Positions 1 to 11,516 of a DNA stretch of 64,000 nucleotides are shown here, one piece after another. The notes beneath the pieces were generated by a model that was not told the origin of the DNA, searched no databases, and saw nothing but the letters and a program-made list of their open reading frames with translations. The stretch is from Trogon surrucura (lineage: Eukaryota > Chordata > Aves > Trogoniformes > Trogonidae), in the NCBI GenBank assembly GCA_020746105.1, contig CM036658.1, positions 9,532,689-9,596,688 of the forward strand, given 5' to 3'. Made by a program: the position numbers and the translations under genes. How positions within the stretch are numbered: position 1 is the first letter of the stretch; each line of letters starts with the position of its first letter.

Positions 1-3000
1 GCAAATTATAACACCCTGGTGTTAAAATAAGACAAATAAATCACTTGTCTGACAAAAACCACTCCACAATTGTCAGCTAAATTATTACTTTTGCACATCA
101 GATTTCTTTTCAAAATGATTTTCTGTAAACAATTTTATAAATATCACCACTGAAAGGAGTACAATACTATATTTTAGATGGTGTAAATATACCAGCAGTA
201 AAAGAAACAAAAAAACGGACCATAAGAATTGATCACCGTTCTTCAATATTTTATTTCTTTCCTTGTTATAACTAATTTTTCATCTCATTTTTTAACTGTC
301 TTCACAGCATCAGAAAGAACCCAGGGGCTTTTACATAGCACATCCATTCCAAGTGCAGCTGAACGCTTTGTGCAGAGCAGCTCATAAGGTAACTGATTCA
401 AATGATCCTGAGGCCTTTCTCTTTCTTGTTTCTGAGAGTAAACAACTGGCACTTGGGGAAAAATATATGACTTGACATTTTTTTTCCCTCTGAGGTGCAG
501 AACACTTTGGAAAAGACAACTTTGTTCCCTGTTGAGGATCAATATTAAAGTCAATACTAGAGAGAAGAGAGTAGACACCTGAAAACCTAGTTCTGCTTGA
601 GCTGGCAAGCACCGAGTCCTGTGGAGCTTGTGGGAAAAAGAAGATTTATAATTTGTTCTATCGTACTCATAGATTACGGGTCCAACTCTGTTTTATAGGC
701 AACAACAAATCAGTGAATTGAAGCAACACTGCTGAATACACTGATGATAGAAAGTAGATTTTCCTTGAATTCGTTTTATACTGGTATTCTGAAATAGTCC
801 TCAATGTTAGACTATTGACAACAGTATCTCAGTTCCTGGTATTATTTCATAACATTTTATATTGTCATCAAAATAAAAGTCTGTGTGAGGAAGTGTTAAT
901 ACAGGTAAGGGAAGAAAGTAATAAAGAAAGAAAATATTAAGAATCAAATAGTGTAAAAGCACTTAGGGAGCTGTTTTCTACAGATACTTTGTTTTTGTTG
1001 TTATTTTGCCCTTTTAACAAATAGTGAGTCCATAAAACCTAATCACTAGTTAGAAGCAAAGATTTTCTATTACATTGCCAACTTTGTGAAGATATACTAG
1101 AACATACAAGACTGTCCTTTCCTCAAGAACCTTACAATACAAAATATACTCTTGAATATATAGCAAAGTGCTTGGGGAGGGCAAGATTTGGAATGAGAAG
1201 AAGGAAGGAGGGAAATTTAATAGGAAATATAATTCTATCAAGCATTAATCCTGTTACTTCAGCACTGAGGAAGACTTGACTTAGAGGTAACCACTTGGTA
1301 GATGTCATTCTTCTCCAGGTCTCGAAAAAAGATTTGGAGGAATTGGAGGAGTGCCTAAAGACAGGCCACTGAAAATAATTGTTTGCTCTTGAACACAAAT
1401 ACTATTTTCAGATTTATTTCTGTGTGAAATTTTTTCTCTTTAATAGTCTTTGTATAAATGAAACATTTCACTTAATAACTAGAAGAGACTTCCAGTTAAC
1501 ATAATAATTACCAATGTCTGAGCTGAAAATCTGTTAAGGGCAGTTTTTATCCATTCCAAGATAAAGTCATTTGCTTTGAGGAAACAACTTTAAGTAAATT
1601 CTCAGAGTTACTGAAAAGAATGAAATGATGCTGACAAACTGAATATCTTCCATGTCAGTAATGACATCTCAGCCCAACCAGTTGTTGGTGCAGGTTTCAC
1701 CTCAGCCCCTTCTCATGGACTCTGTCTCTTGTTCTTGGCATCATTCAACAACAGTCAATAATTTGAAGCACAATATTCTCAGCATTAAATCAGCACAAGA
1801 CAGAATCCAATATTCAAATGCCATATAATCCTGCACGTGTTTCTTATGTACAGTTTTAGGCCATATTCCCTTATTTTGACTTAAATTACAGAAATTTAGT
1901 GATGTGTGGTTTGCTCATGGGAAGAAAGGAAAAAGCAAACCAGCAATGTCTAAAGAATTTGAAGCTCCAGGGTATTATTTTCCACTGAGAGATGTCTAAA
2001 CTCATACATAAACCTCAGTGTTATAACAGTCCCAAAAAGAATGAAATGGAAACTTTAAAACTTATTTTAATATTTTAAGTTATCCTTCTTAGGCAAATAT
2101 CCCTGAAAGCTAGATTTCTTCAGAAAATCAAAGCATGTGCCATCAACTTTCTACTTAGAAAGAAAAATCATTTAAAGCATATAAGACAAAAGGAAGGTAA
2201 AAAAATACACTTAAGATACTTTAAAATACATGTAGAACGCTGCCAAATTTATGGTCACGTGTATGAAGCAAATTCATATTCAACATGTTCAAGCATATGC
2301 AGTATGTTATTTAAAATTACATGTTAAAATCATAGCTTGCATTTCTCTATTTACATTTCTCCCTTTATAAATTTTCAGTCTTTCTAAGTGTGGCCCCACT
2401 TCTGAGAATTTTCTCTTTCAGATTGTTTTCATATATCAAACAAGGAACTAGAAAATCGTTTTTTTCTCAGCCAGACCACGTATTTTTTTAAAGTTTTATT
2501 TATTTATTTATTCTATTGCTTACAATACACTATTTAAGGAGAGGAAATATTTCTTTTTGATCTTAAGAATTATTTCCTAGAACCTTCACCTGAGACCATG
2601 TGTATCCCTTTCACTTACTTAGTAGTCTAAATTAAATTTGTGCAGATAAATGTATGCCCATCTACTCCACCCTGAACCCATGATAATCTTGTACTCAGTG
2701 CAAGATTTTGGTATGCCCCTAGTTTAAACAAGGGCTCACATCCAAAGATGAATAATGAAAATAATTTTCTGTTGAAAAATGGTATGAGAAAGGCAGTCTC
2801 CCTAGCTGTTGCACTCATTTTGGGGGTTACATGGGGTTTGCAAGTTTTGACCATGTAAGAATATCCTGATACACACTTAATCTCTGTGCCTGTTTGGATC
2901 TGTCTGTGCTACCATTGCCTGCTGGTGCAGAAGGTAAAATAACTGTACAAAAAAACCAATCTGTCAGTGCTCTGAGAGGATGCACACTGACACTGTCATA

Positions 3001-4166
3001 GCAACCCCACAGAGTGTAAGAATGGGAGGTCGACAGAACTAAGATATGGATAAAATATTATAATTACAGATTCCATCTTCCTTGCAGACTCCTCCTTTTC
3101 TGCCAGACGTCGCTTCCAAGCTGCTCTTCCATCCCCCTGTGATTTCCTTTGCCTGAGTTTTTGTTCAGGGTTCAAGAACTCCTAGTGTATTTTGCTGTTA
3201 ATAGACTTGTTCTCTATATTTTCTTTTTCTTCCCCTTTTTTAAAGTGCTTTGATGTACAAAATTTTGCTTCCTTTTTGATAAGTTTAAATCACAACAGAA
3301 ATCATTCTGTTGTAAATGTAAATTGATAGACATCACTACTGTTAAGGAAATACATTGTGGCATTTTTTTTCATTTTCCAAAAACAAAGGGTCAGGAAAAA
3401 ATCCGAAAGTCTCCTAACCTGCATTAAAAAATTTGCATGCTATGAAAAAAATACAAATATTGCATTCAGACTTTTGCTAGATAATTAACATCAAGCTTTC
3501 TTGAACTACGGAAAGGTTTAAAAACTGTAACTATGTAACAATAAAGCAAACCTCTGCTTTAACTTTTCTGATACATATTACTCCTTTCTAAAATTGACAT
3601 CTACCTTTCAGTCAACAAAACCATAAGAGTTTCAGTCCACAAAATAATAAACCTTATCAGATAAGACAAAATGCTGGGTCTGATGTTGCCAAAGCAACAC
3701 CTACACTTTTCTCTTTCTTTACACGTGTGACTACTTCCTAAGCTTTTTCAGCAAACATTCATGTCTTCTACATCAGTGTTTATGCCTATACGCTCTTTAT
3801 ACCCCAAAAAACCCAACCCCAATTTAGAAATTCTACAAGTAATGAATTTTATCTATTTAAGAGTCTGGACTGGCCTTATCCTTTGCTTTTGGTTGTCAGA
3901 CAGATACTGACCAGCTGTAGCAGACAGATGTATGAATGTTTGCCTTAAACATTTTTTGGACACAAAAGGAGACCAGTTTCTGCAACTGTGTGGCAAACTG
4001 ATAAGTGCCAAATGAAATGTGGTAGAGGGATCTGATAAGGCTAAGCAGGAAACGGATGCCTCAAGCAGCCTGGATGTGTATGAGACCAGGAGTCCTGTGA
4101 AGGCAGGATGACCTTGTCTCATAACATATGTCCCAAGGAGACAGAAGCAGTCATCTCCAGAGCTGC
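1..4166. other. AT-rich intergenic or intronic DNA
   Basis: No gene, RNA gene or mobile element could be supported on either strand. Open frames here are short and have no recognisable protein character. The stretch holds ordinary low-complexity patches, such as a short TTTA run near 2500. Confidence 0.6.
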
Positions 4167-4682
4167 ATCCAGTTGTGGAGCCCACAGTACAAAAAGGACA
4201 TGGATCTGCTGGGGCAGGTACAGAGGAGGGCCCAAAACGTGATTAGTGGGTTGTAGAACCTCTGCTATGAGGACAGGTTGAGGGAGCTGGGATTATTCAG
4301 TTGGGAAAAGAGAAGGATCTGGCGTGACTTAATAGCAACCTTTCAATACATGAAGGAGGCCTACAGGAAAGCTGGAGAAGGGCTTTTTACAAGCACCTTT
4401 AGTGACAGGACAAGTGGTAATGGCCTGAAACTGAAAGCAGGTAGATTTAGATTAGATATTAGGAAGAAATTCTTCATGAGGTTGGTGAAGAATAGAACAG
4501 GTTGCCCAAGGAAGTTGTGGATGCCCCATCCCTGGAGATGTTCAAGGCCAGGTTAGATGGGGCTTTGAGCAACCTGGTCTAGTGGGAGAGAGGTGTCCTG
4601 GCCACAGAAGCAGGGCTACAACTAGATGATCACAAGGTCCCTTCCAACCTTAACTATTCTATCATTCTAAGGTTCTATGATA
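4167..4682 (+). mobile_element. CR1 LINE, 3'-end fragment
   Basis: A 5'-truncated CR1 of about 515 bp. It begins in the end of ORF2 (GAGCCCA..TACAAAAAGGAC) and runs through the 3' part (TTAGATTAGATATTAGGAAG, then CCCATCCCTGGAGATGTTCAAGG) to the CCTTCCAACCTTAA block. It ends in a decayed octamer tail at 4660-4682. The remnant of the ORF2 C-terminus (4278-4556, reading RELGLFS..) lacks any catalytic motif. It closely matches the 3' half of the copy at 27955-29525, so both belong to the same subfamily. No target duplication is visible, as expected for CR1. Confidence 0.93.
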
Positions 4683-4972
4683 TGTTAATGAGGATTATGG
4701 CAAACAATGAAGTGCCTTGATCCCTTTGATGGAATTACTGTATGTTGGCACGTAGAAAAGTATGTATAAATGGAGGTGGGATAAAGCAAAAAGTCAGACA
4801 GGGGACAGAGAATAAGCAAGACACAGAAGCATGTAGACAGAGACAAAGACAAGAAGAAGAAGAAGTGCAGAAAGAAAAGAACTAAAGATGATGGCATCCC
4901 TGAATGTTCATTGGTGGGATCAACACAGGAACTCAGAACAGTGATCTCTGTCTTTCCCCTCCATACCCCTCT

Positions 4973-5111
4973 CTTTCCCTTTCCCTTTCCCTTTCCCTTT
5001 CCCTTTCCCTTTCCCTTTCCCTTTCCCTTTCCCTTTCCCTTTCCCTTTCCCTTTCCCTTTCCCTTTCCCTTTCCCTTTCCCTTTCCCTTTCCCTTTCCCT
5101 TTCCCTTTCCC
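4973..5111. repeat. (TTTCCC)n hexanucleotide array
   Basis: About 23 uninterrupted copies of the hexamer, pyrimidines on the + strand. The array is a mirror repeat, a class known to form triplex (H-DNA) structures. Long open frames across it (Phe-Pro, Ser-Leu, Gly-Lys or Arg-Glu repeats) are only the array translated. The same motif recurs at 35179-35250. Confidence 0.98.
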
Positions 5112-6957
5112 ACTAAGTAATGCAAGGCCTATCATGCTGCTTCCTTAAGTTAGTACTTCGTTTCTTTCTTGTTATCATTAAGTTGCTGGTGTGTGATACC
5201 TAGTCCTTTCCTTGTTATCACTGAGTCATAATATATTGCCTGCCCTAATGTGTCACATAACTCAAACTGATTATTGTGAGTCCGATCTATGTACTGTGAG
5301 AAATTAATAAATATTTCTGAGACTTGTGTCACCGTTCTTGACTCCACTGGGAAATTGCAAATCTAAGCCACTTGTCCCCCTCTCCTGGGTGGAACGTGAC
5401 ACCATCATGTGCTGTTCTTTTCTTAGTCCTTTTTATTAGTTAAGTCAAACACCATAAAAATACCTAAGGACTTGCTGATGAGATCACCTAGGCTGATGTT
5501 CGCTAATCACCAGAGAACCTAATTAGTAATCTCCAATCTCTTTGTCTCTTGAGAAAGTTTACTAACATAGACACAATCTGTTCAATGTCAGATAGCCTCT
5601 GTGACCAGTAATCTCCCCAGGCATGGTTGGCATAGAAGTAAACAAAGAACCTCAGTGACCTTATCAAATATTACTGTCGTTTGAGAGAAGAAATTACATC
5701 ATATTCCAAGTCCCTTGAATAATTTCTTTTGGGAAACCTTGGCATTTATGTACATATGATTCTTTGGTGCTATAATGTGGTTTGTTTGCATTACAGGATA
5801 AAAGAAAAGATTCAGACTGGGAGATATGATGTTTGAAAATGTGTGTACACATAGGCTAGCTCCTATCCTTCCCAAAGTCAGGCTCTTGGTGTTTGAGTTT
5901 TGGGGTTGGTTTTTTGTTGTTTTTTAAATAAACTGCAGTAAATTAATACTTTTACCCAAGTTGCTGTGATTTAGTATGGTCTTCTCATAGACCTGTACTT
6001 AGGTTTTTATTGCTCATCTACATTGATGGCTTATGCATTACTGACTTCTGCAGAAGTGAGACTGGTTACTCAAGATGTGCCTATGAAATCATCTGCAACT
6101 GCAAAGTTCTGAAATTATTAGTGATTTATACACATGCACATTTGCTCATGGGTATCTTGGCAGGATCTGTGTTCTCATGTTACTTCCATGTTCTTTCATC
6201 AAAAAGACACTAATCAATGAATAAGAGAATAAGACTAAAATAATGAGAACTTAGTGCCTAAACAGGTTTTACTTTATTAGATTCATATTTGTTACATTTT
6301 CTACATGTGGCTACTCACGACCCACTCTCTAAAGGGCTGCACCATTTACCAGACTGTTATATCAACTTTGAAGCACAGCAACAATTATTTTATACATGCT
6401 CCATGCTACCCTGGGTATTTCTGTGGTCTTCCCAGAGAAGCCAGAATGAGTGATGTGACCTCTGATGACTGACTGTTGTGAAAAGATTGCAGATGACGGA
6501 AAATTGGAAGTTTCTCATGAAAAAATTTATAAGTAAGTATAATTAGTCCTGCTTTCCCAAAGAATGCTGGATTTGTATACAAGACTATATAGTACATAGA
6601 TCCACTTAAACACATAAATGACTTGTTTAGGCTGCTTTTTTGGGGGGGGTTTTTTAGTTACAAAGTAAAGTAAAATCGGAAAGTTGGATGACCCCAAACC
6701 ACCTCCTAAGACTTGTAAATATCACTCAGAAAAACAGAACTGTGCTGATATCACACAAATATGAGGTAAATTGGATTATGAGATGTTATTACAAATAGCA
6801 CAAATTTGCTCATGCTATTAACTGTGCCTGAGAAAATAGTCCAGAAATAGACCTATTTAGTAAGTGGGATTCTGGCAGCAGTGTATTATTGAGATAAAGA
6901 GAGGAATTTCAATTTGTTAATTTTCAATTTTACCAAAACCTAATTTCAGAGACTCTG
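5112..6957. other. AT-rich DNA without recognised features
   Basis: No supported gene or element. A run of T6-G8-T6 lies near 6638-6657. Nothing else stands out. Confidence 0.55.
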
Positions 6958-7118
6958 GTCAGGCTTGATGGTGCTCTGAGCAACTTAATACAGTTAAAGA
7001 TGTCCCTGCTCACTGCAGGGGGCTTGGACTAGATGACCTTTAAAGGTTCCTTCCAGCCCAACACATTCTGCAATTCTATGATTCTATGATTGATTTTATG
7101 ATTCTATGATTCTGTGAT
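6958..7118 (+). mobile_element. CR1 LINE, short 3' end
   Basis: Only the last ~160 bp of a CR1: CAGGCTTGATGG, then the GTCCCTGCTCACTGCAGG segment, GGACTAGATGACC and CCTTCCAGCCCAACAC, ending in several ATTCTATG octamers. It is the same subfamily as the fragment at 36306-36450, which shares the TTAAAGATGTCCCTGCTCAC wording. Confidence 0.93.
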
Positions 7119-9053
7119 ACAACAGAAAGATCTCAGCATTTCTTGGCCACGTACAGTTTAGTTACTGTGAACAATGGGAGGAAATTGTCAAGAGCTTCTT
7201 CACAGAAAAGCAGAGAAAGAAATAATACAAGTTTTAACATCAAGAAATGGAGACATATCTATGAAGTTCTACCCCAAAAATACACCAAAACCCACTACGT
7301 AATATAGTGTATCTTGAAAAATTAGGATCAGCTTTTGTAATGACATGTCAGTTTGGGAACTGTCTATATCCACACACTATTGTCTGCATATAATGGGCTT
7401 TAACTTGTAATGAAGTGCCCAGAATTTGTCTAATTAGGATTCACTCAGTAGTTTCAAAGCAGCTGGTGGCTTCCATGACCTTTCTGCACTCCACCTCAGT
7501 AGGACTTGCAAATGGTACTGTGTATTCCTTTGTCTGGCTCACAGCCATGAATGAAACCTGACAAACTTTTATCACTGGGAAGGATCTCAAAGTTCACATT
7601 TCAGGTCAAGTGTGTAAAAGCCATTGCAGCTTGTTTTCTTGTTGGTTCTACACTTGGCTACACCCACTCAAGCATTTTCAAAAATACTGTTTTCAAAATC
7701 ACAAACAGCTTATTTTTTTCTTGATCTCTCATTTTTTTTTCTAGACCGTCATACCCTACAGTTACAGATTTCTTTAGAATTTTCTCAGATATGAGATTTT
7801 TTAAGTAACAAAATTATATAAACTGATATTGATTGTTGACCCTTTTTGCACTTCTACTCTTTGCAGTTCAGAGTTGAAAATTATTACAGCTGTTAAAATT
7901 AGAAGTGTTTTCAACCCACAGAAGAAATCCAGAAGTGCCGCATGATTTTTAGGACTTAATTGGTCCCTCTGAATTTGGTTTTATAACGAATAGTCTCTTC
8001 CCTCTGTGCTCATATCCACTCAACTATTTAGCCAATAGTGTAAGTGTCAGCAAAGGATGAAGCAGAGGTCTTGTTTTGTAGCAAATGAATGAGTTTAATT
8101 TAGAAACAGCATCTCCTCTCATGTCTGTAAGAGATGTAGACAAAATAACTCAAGTACTGGCTGTTTCATCGAGCTCTCATAGTGCACAGACTGCCTGTGT
8201 ACCCCAGAGGGCAGACATCTTAGCAGTGTAGGTTGACAGTATTGGCACAGAGAAGCTTTGGTCAGATGTAGAAGGTAAATTCATTGCCTCGTAAGAATTT
8301 GAAACCAGACTTTTCAACACAGCCACCAACGGATTCACATAATCAGGAAGTGAAACACATTCACTTTATCAGTCATATTTACTTTCCTAATGGTCTAGCA
8401 AACAAAAATAAATGGATAATCTTAAAGCAAAAGAAGTCTTGTATTGATTACCTCAGTTACTCTTTTGGGACATAAAGAGTTTTGGATGCAAAGTTAGGGT
8501 TGATGAGATCTGTATATTTGTTATCACAGAACCACATCTGTGCATTACCTCAATGCCATGGGACGAGCCTCTTCTTCCTCCTTTGTTAGATGGGAAGGAG
8601 GCAAGTCTTTTTTTTGTATGCTCAGTCACTGTCTGAGATGTGTCATCTGTGAGACAGAACAGAAAACTAATATTTTTTTTTTCTATCATCAAGTGGTTGG
8701 CAAATCTCTGAAACAGCTCCAAGCGGATGCAGCCTCTGGGAGTGGCAGAATGTCTTCTGAAATGCTGAAGTCTCGGAGAGAATTATTGTTTCTTGCCTTT
8801 CTTTTAAGTCTGAGAAGAAAGCAGAAGTGCTTCAGGAACTAAAAAGCAACCATGCCCTTTATGAAAACCCCTGAGAAACTTTTAGGTATGATTAGTTCTG
8901 CATTACTCATCTTTCCCTGAATGTTTTCATCGGCAAAGTGGTGTCTGAGATTTAGCTGTGGCTTAATTGCAGAGCTAATCACCTGATCTTCACAGGCAGG
9001 CAAATTCAGCAGAAATGTGAGTGGCAACACTGTTCTGCTGTAACTTTAACGAC
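7119..9053. other. AT-rich DNA without recognised features
   Basis: No supported gene or element was seen on either strand. Confidence 0.5.
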
Positions 9054-9239
9054 CAGACTGACAAATGTGACACTGCTGTCAGTCAAGTAAGCCTGTAAGC
9101 TTGTCCCATCCACCCTGCCCAAAGACCTGCTGAGGACATCCGTTAAGGCCTGATGACTTTGGTTCTGGTGTTTACCTTGCCTTCTGAGCGCTGGACCCCA
9201 AGCTAATTAGAAATGACCACAGGCCAGACTCAGCTTGGG

Positions 9240-9245
9240 TATAAA
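9240..9245 (+). promoter_or_regulatory. TATA box of the solo LTR
   Basis: TATAAA with GC-rich flanks (GGG before, TGTGG after), at the expected U3 position in the LTR at 9059-9726. Initiation would be expected near 9265-9275. Confidence 0.6.
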
Positions 9246-9631
9246 TGTGGCCCTGCTGGAGAGCAGGTTCGAGTTAGTCCTCCCTGGAGCAGCGAGTCTG
9301 CAGTCGGGGACTCTCCCCTTGGATCAGGATGTCACCCAAGGAAACTCGCCAGGATTGAGAGCCCTCACTCCTCTGGTGAGTGAATCGTTCTGGATATAGA
9401 CTTGAGCGAGCCCTTGCCCCGTGTCGATGAGTGATTCCACTTTTCCTGGGTACCCTTGAGGGAGAGGTTTTTACCCTCTTTTTGAGTGAGTGTGTGTGCA
9501 TTTTGGATCACCTTTCCTAGAGGAATAGTTGTGAATTCCTGAACCAAGTTTTGTAGTAATATATACCCGACTAGCATTTGAACTTGTAATATACGTTCTC
9601 TGTCAAGAGCACAAGGTAGTTTTCCGTCTGA

Positions 9632-9637
9632 AATAAA
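9632..9637 (+). terminator. Poly(A) signal of the solo LTR
   Basis: AATAAA about 90 bp before the LTR end, consistent with the R/U5 boundary shortly downstream. Confidence 0.6.
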
Positions 9638-9731
9638 TCTTAATTTTTAGTAGCTGTCCCGTTGGCTCCATGGGTGTGTCTGCAACAGCCTGATGCTCTG
9701 CAAGCTGAACTGTCCGGTTAACTCCACAGAC

Positions 9732-10931
9732 TCATCCCTTTCTTTCATGGTGGCACAGAAAGTCAAGCAATAAGAGGATTATTAGAAATGGAGTCACTGA
9801 TTTTTTTGACTTCCAGTTTTTTTTCTCACAGCAATTCTAGTCCTGGCCTTAGAAGACTGAAGCAAAAAAGCAAGTAGTGCATTGTCAGTGTGATGTCTGC
9901 TTTAGGAAGTTGAGATCCAAAATGAAACCATCACCTGTGAGCTTCTTTGGTTTTGCTTCTGCTAATGGCTGGAAAAAATATTGTACATTCAGTAAAAGCT
10001 CCAAAAGTTATCTAATTAAGCGCCCCAAAGCCATGGTCTTTCTTTCAGTGACCAGAGGTAAGAAATTCTTCCCAACTTGTTCACAGTCAGCCTGTTAGCC
10101 TTCCAGCCCTTGCTATTGATGGTTAATTAAAAGTCTAATTAATGATGAAATCTCTTTCTATATTTTTCCTGTGGCCGTCTGCAAAAGCGAAGTCTAGAGT
10201 AGATGAGGAAACCAGGCCTTTACTGACCTATGCTTGCCACTGTGTTCTGAGATCCCAGTTCTCATTCATGTCTTCAAGCCTTGGACTCTGGGCCATAGAG
10301 AAGACCATCTGCTGAAGCTGGTAATGGCTCTGTTTATGTGCTGGAGACACCTTATCCTCTGGCATAATTGCAGAGCAAATGCTGGGCAGTGCTGAGCATT
10401 AACAAGAAATCTGTTCTGGTAAACTCTTTGTGTGCTGTCTGGTTGTACAGACTAGACAAAAAATTTCAGGACCCTCAACCACAGGCAGCTTTCCTATGGC
10501 AAAAATACAGGTAGATAGGATGAAGGAAAACCTGAAATCCTCATTGTAGTCTGTCAGATCAGCATCAATAACAATGAGAAAGAGGCTTTTGATCAAGAGC
10601 TTGGAGATGAATCTGTTACAATGCTACCATGGATTTTGAAGTAAAATATCTATTACAGCTGTAGGTCAGGAAGAAGAAATAGAAACATTCAAAAATATGC
10701 TACCATATTTCAGTCACCAAATTTGACCTGTTTAACTTGAGGGCACATTTGTTTATCAAGGATTCACATGTCGTAGCCAGGTCCATGGTCAGGCAGTGAG
10801 AAATTAACAGTTGTATTACGTGGGATAAACACATGGTCTTCACGACCATTATCACAGACATGACTGCAAATCATCAGTCTTGTTCTTTCACTTTTAAGCC
10901 TGTTGCTCTTGGGCTACACGTGTGAAGTGAG
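9732..10931. other. Unannotated DNA between two LTRs
   Basis: No retroviral coding sequence or other gene could be supported, so the LTRs on either side are separate insertions. Confidence 0.5.
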
Positions 10932-11516
10932 TGTGCTGGTTTTGGCTGGGACAGAGTTAATTTTCTTCATAGTAACTAATATGGGGCTGTGTTTTGGATT
11001 TGTGCTGCAAACAATGTTATTAACACAAGGAGGTTATAGTTACCACTGAGTCATGCTCACACAGCTTCTAGGCCTTTTCTGCTCCTCGGCCCCTCGTCCA
11101 GTGAGGAGACTGGAGAAGCATGAAAAGTTGGAAGGGAATGCAGCCTGGAGAGATGACCCCAACTGACCCAGGGAATATTCCAGACTGTGTAACATCAGGT
11201 TCAGCATGTAAAGTTGTGGGAAGAAGAAGGAAGGGGAGATGTTCGGCGTGATGGCGTTTTTCTCCCCAAGTCACCGTTACGTGTGACGGAGCCCTGCTCT
11301 CCCGGAGATGGCTGAGCACCTGCTTGCCTGAGGGAAGTGGGGAAGGAACCCCTTATCTTGCTTTGCTTGCACAGGTAGCTTTTACTTTACTTGTTAAACT
11401 GTCTTTATCTCAACCCACAAGTTTTCCCTTTTGCCTTTTTGATTTTCTCCATCGCATGACAGGTAAGTGAGCCAGCGGCTGGGGGCTGAGCTGCCGGCTG
11501 GGGTTAAATGATGACA
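10932..11516 (+). mobile_element. ERVL-type solo LTR (avian)
   Basis: About 585 bp, starting TGTGCTGGTTTTGGCTGGGA and ending GGGGTTAAATGATGACA. I recognise the wording (GACAGAGTTAATTTTCTTCA, GGAAGAAGAAGGAAGG, CTGTCTTTATCTCAACCCAC) as a common avian ERVL-type LTR. The TATA position reads CATGTAAA and the poly(A) position GTTAAA, so both core signals look mutated against the usual TATAAA and ATTAAA. Flanking 5-mers are GTGAG (10927-10931) and GCAAG (11517-11521), matching at 3 of 5 positions, which fits an old decayed target duplication. Confidence 0.85.

Larger units (their letters stand above)
9054..9731 (+). mobile_element. Solo LTR of an endogenous retrovirus with target duplication
   Basis: An LTR of 668 bp at 9059-9726, starting TGACAAATG and ending AACTCCA. 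It is flanked by an identical 5-base duplication, CAGAC, at 9054-9058 and 9727-9731. Inside are a TATA box (TATAAA, 9240-9245) about 180 bp in, and a poly(A) signal (AATAAA, 9632-9637) about 90 bp before the end, in the order expected of U3-R-U5 on the + strand. Neither retroviral genes nor a partner LTR adjoin it, so it is best read as a solo LTR left by LTR-LTR recombination. I cannot name the family from memory. Confidence 0.75.

Noticed and set aside
4685-5135. Long Gly-Lys, Ser-Leu, Phe-Pro and Arg-Glu open frames
   Set aside because: They are translations of the (TTTCCC)n array. The same applies at 35049-35367 and 54168-54570.
9059-11516. Two LTRs of one provirus (9.06-9.73 and 10.9-11.5 kb)
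   Set aside because: The two LTRs are unrelated in sequence and length, each has its own flanks, and the 1.2 kb between has no retroviral coding.
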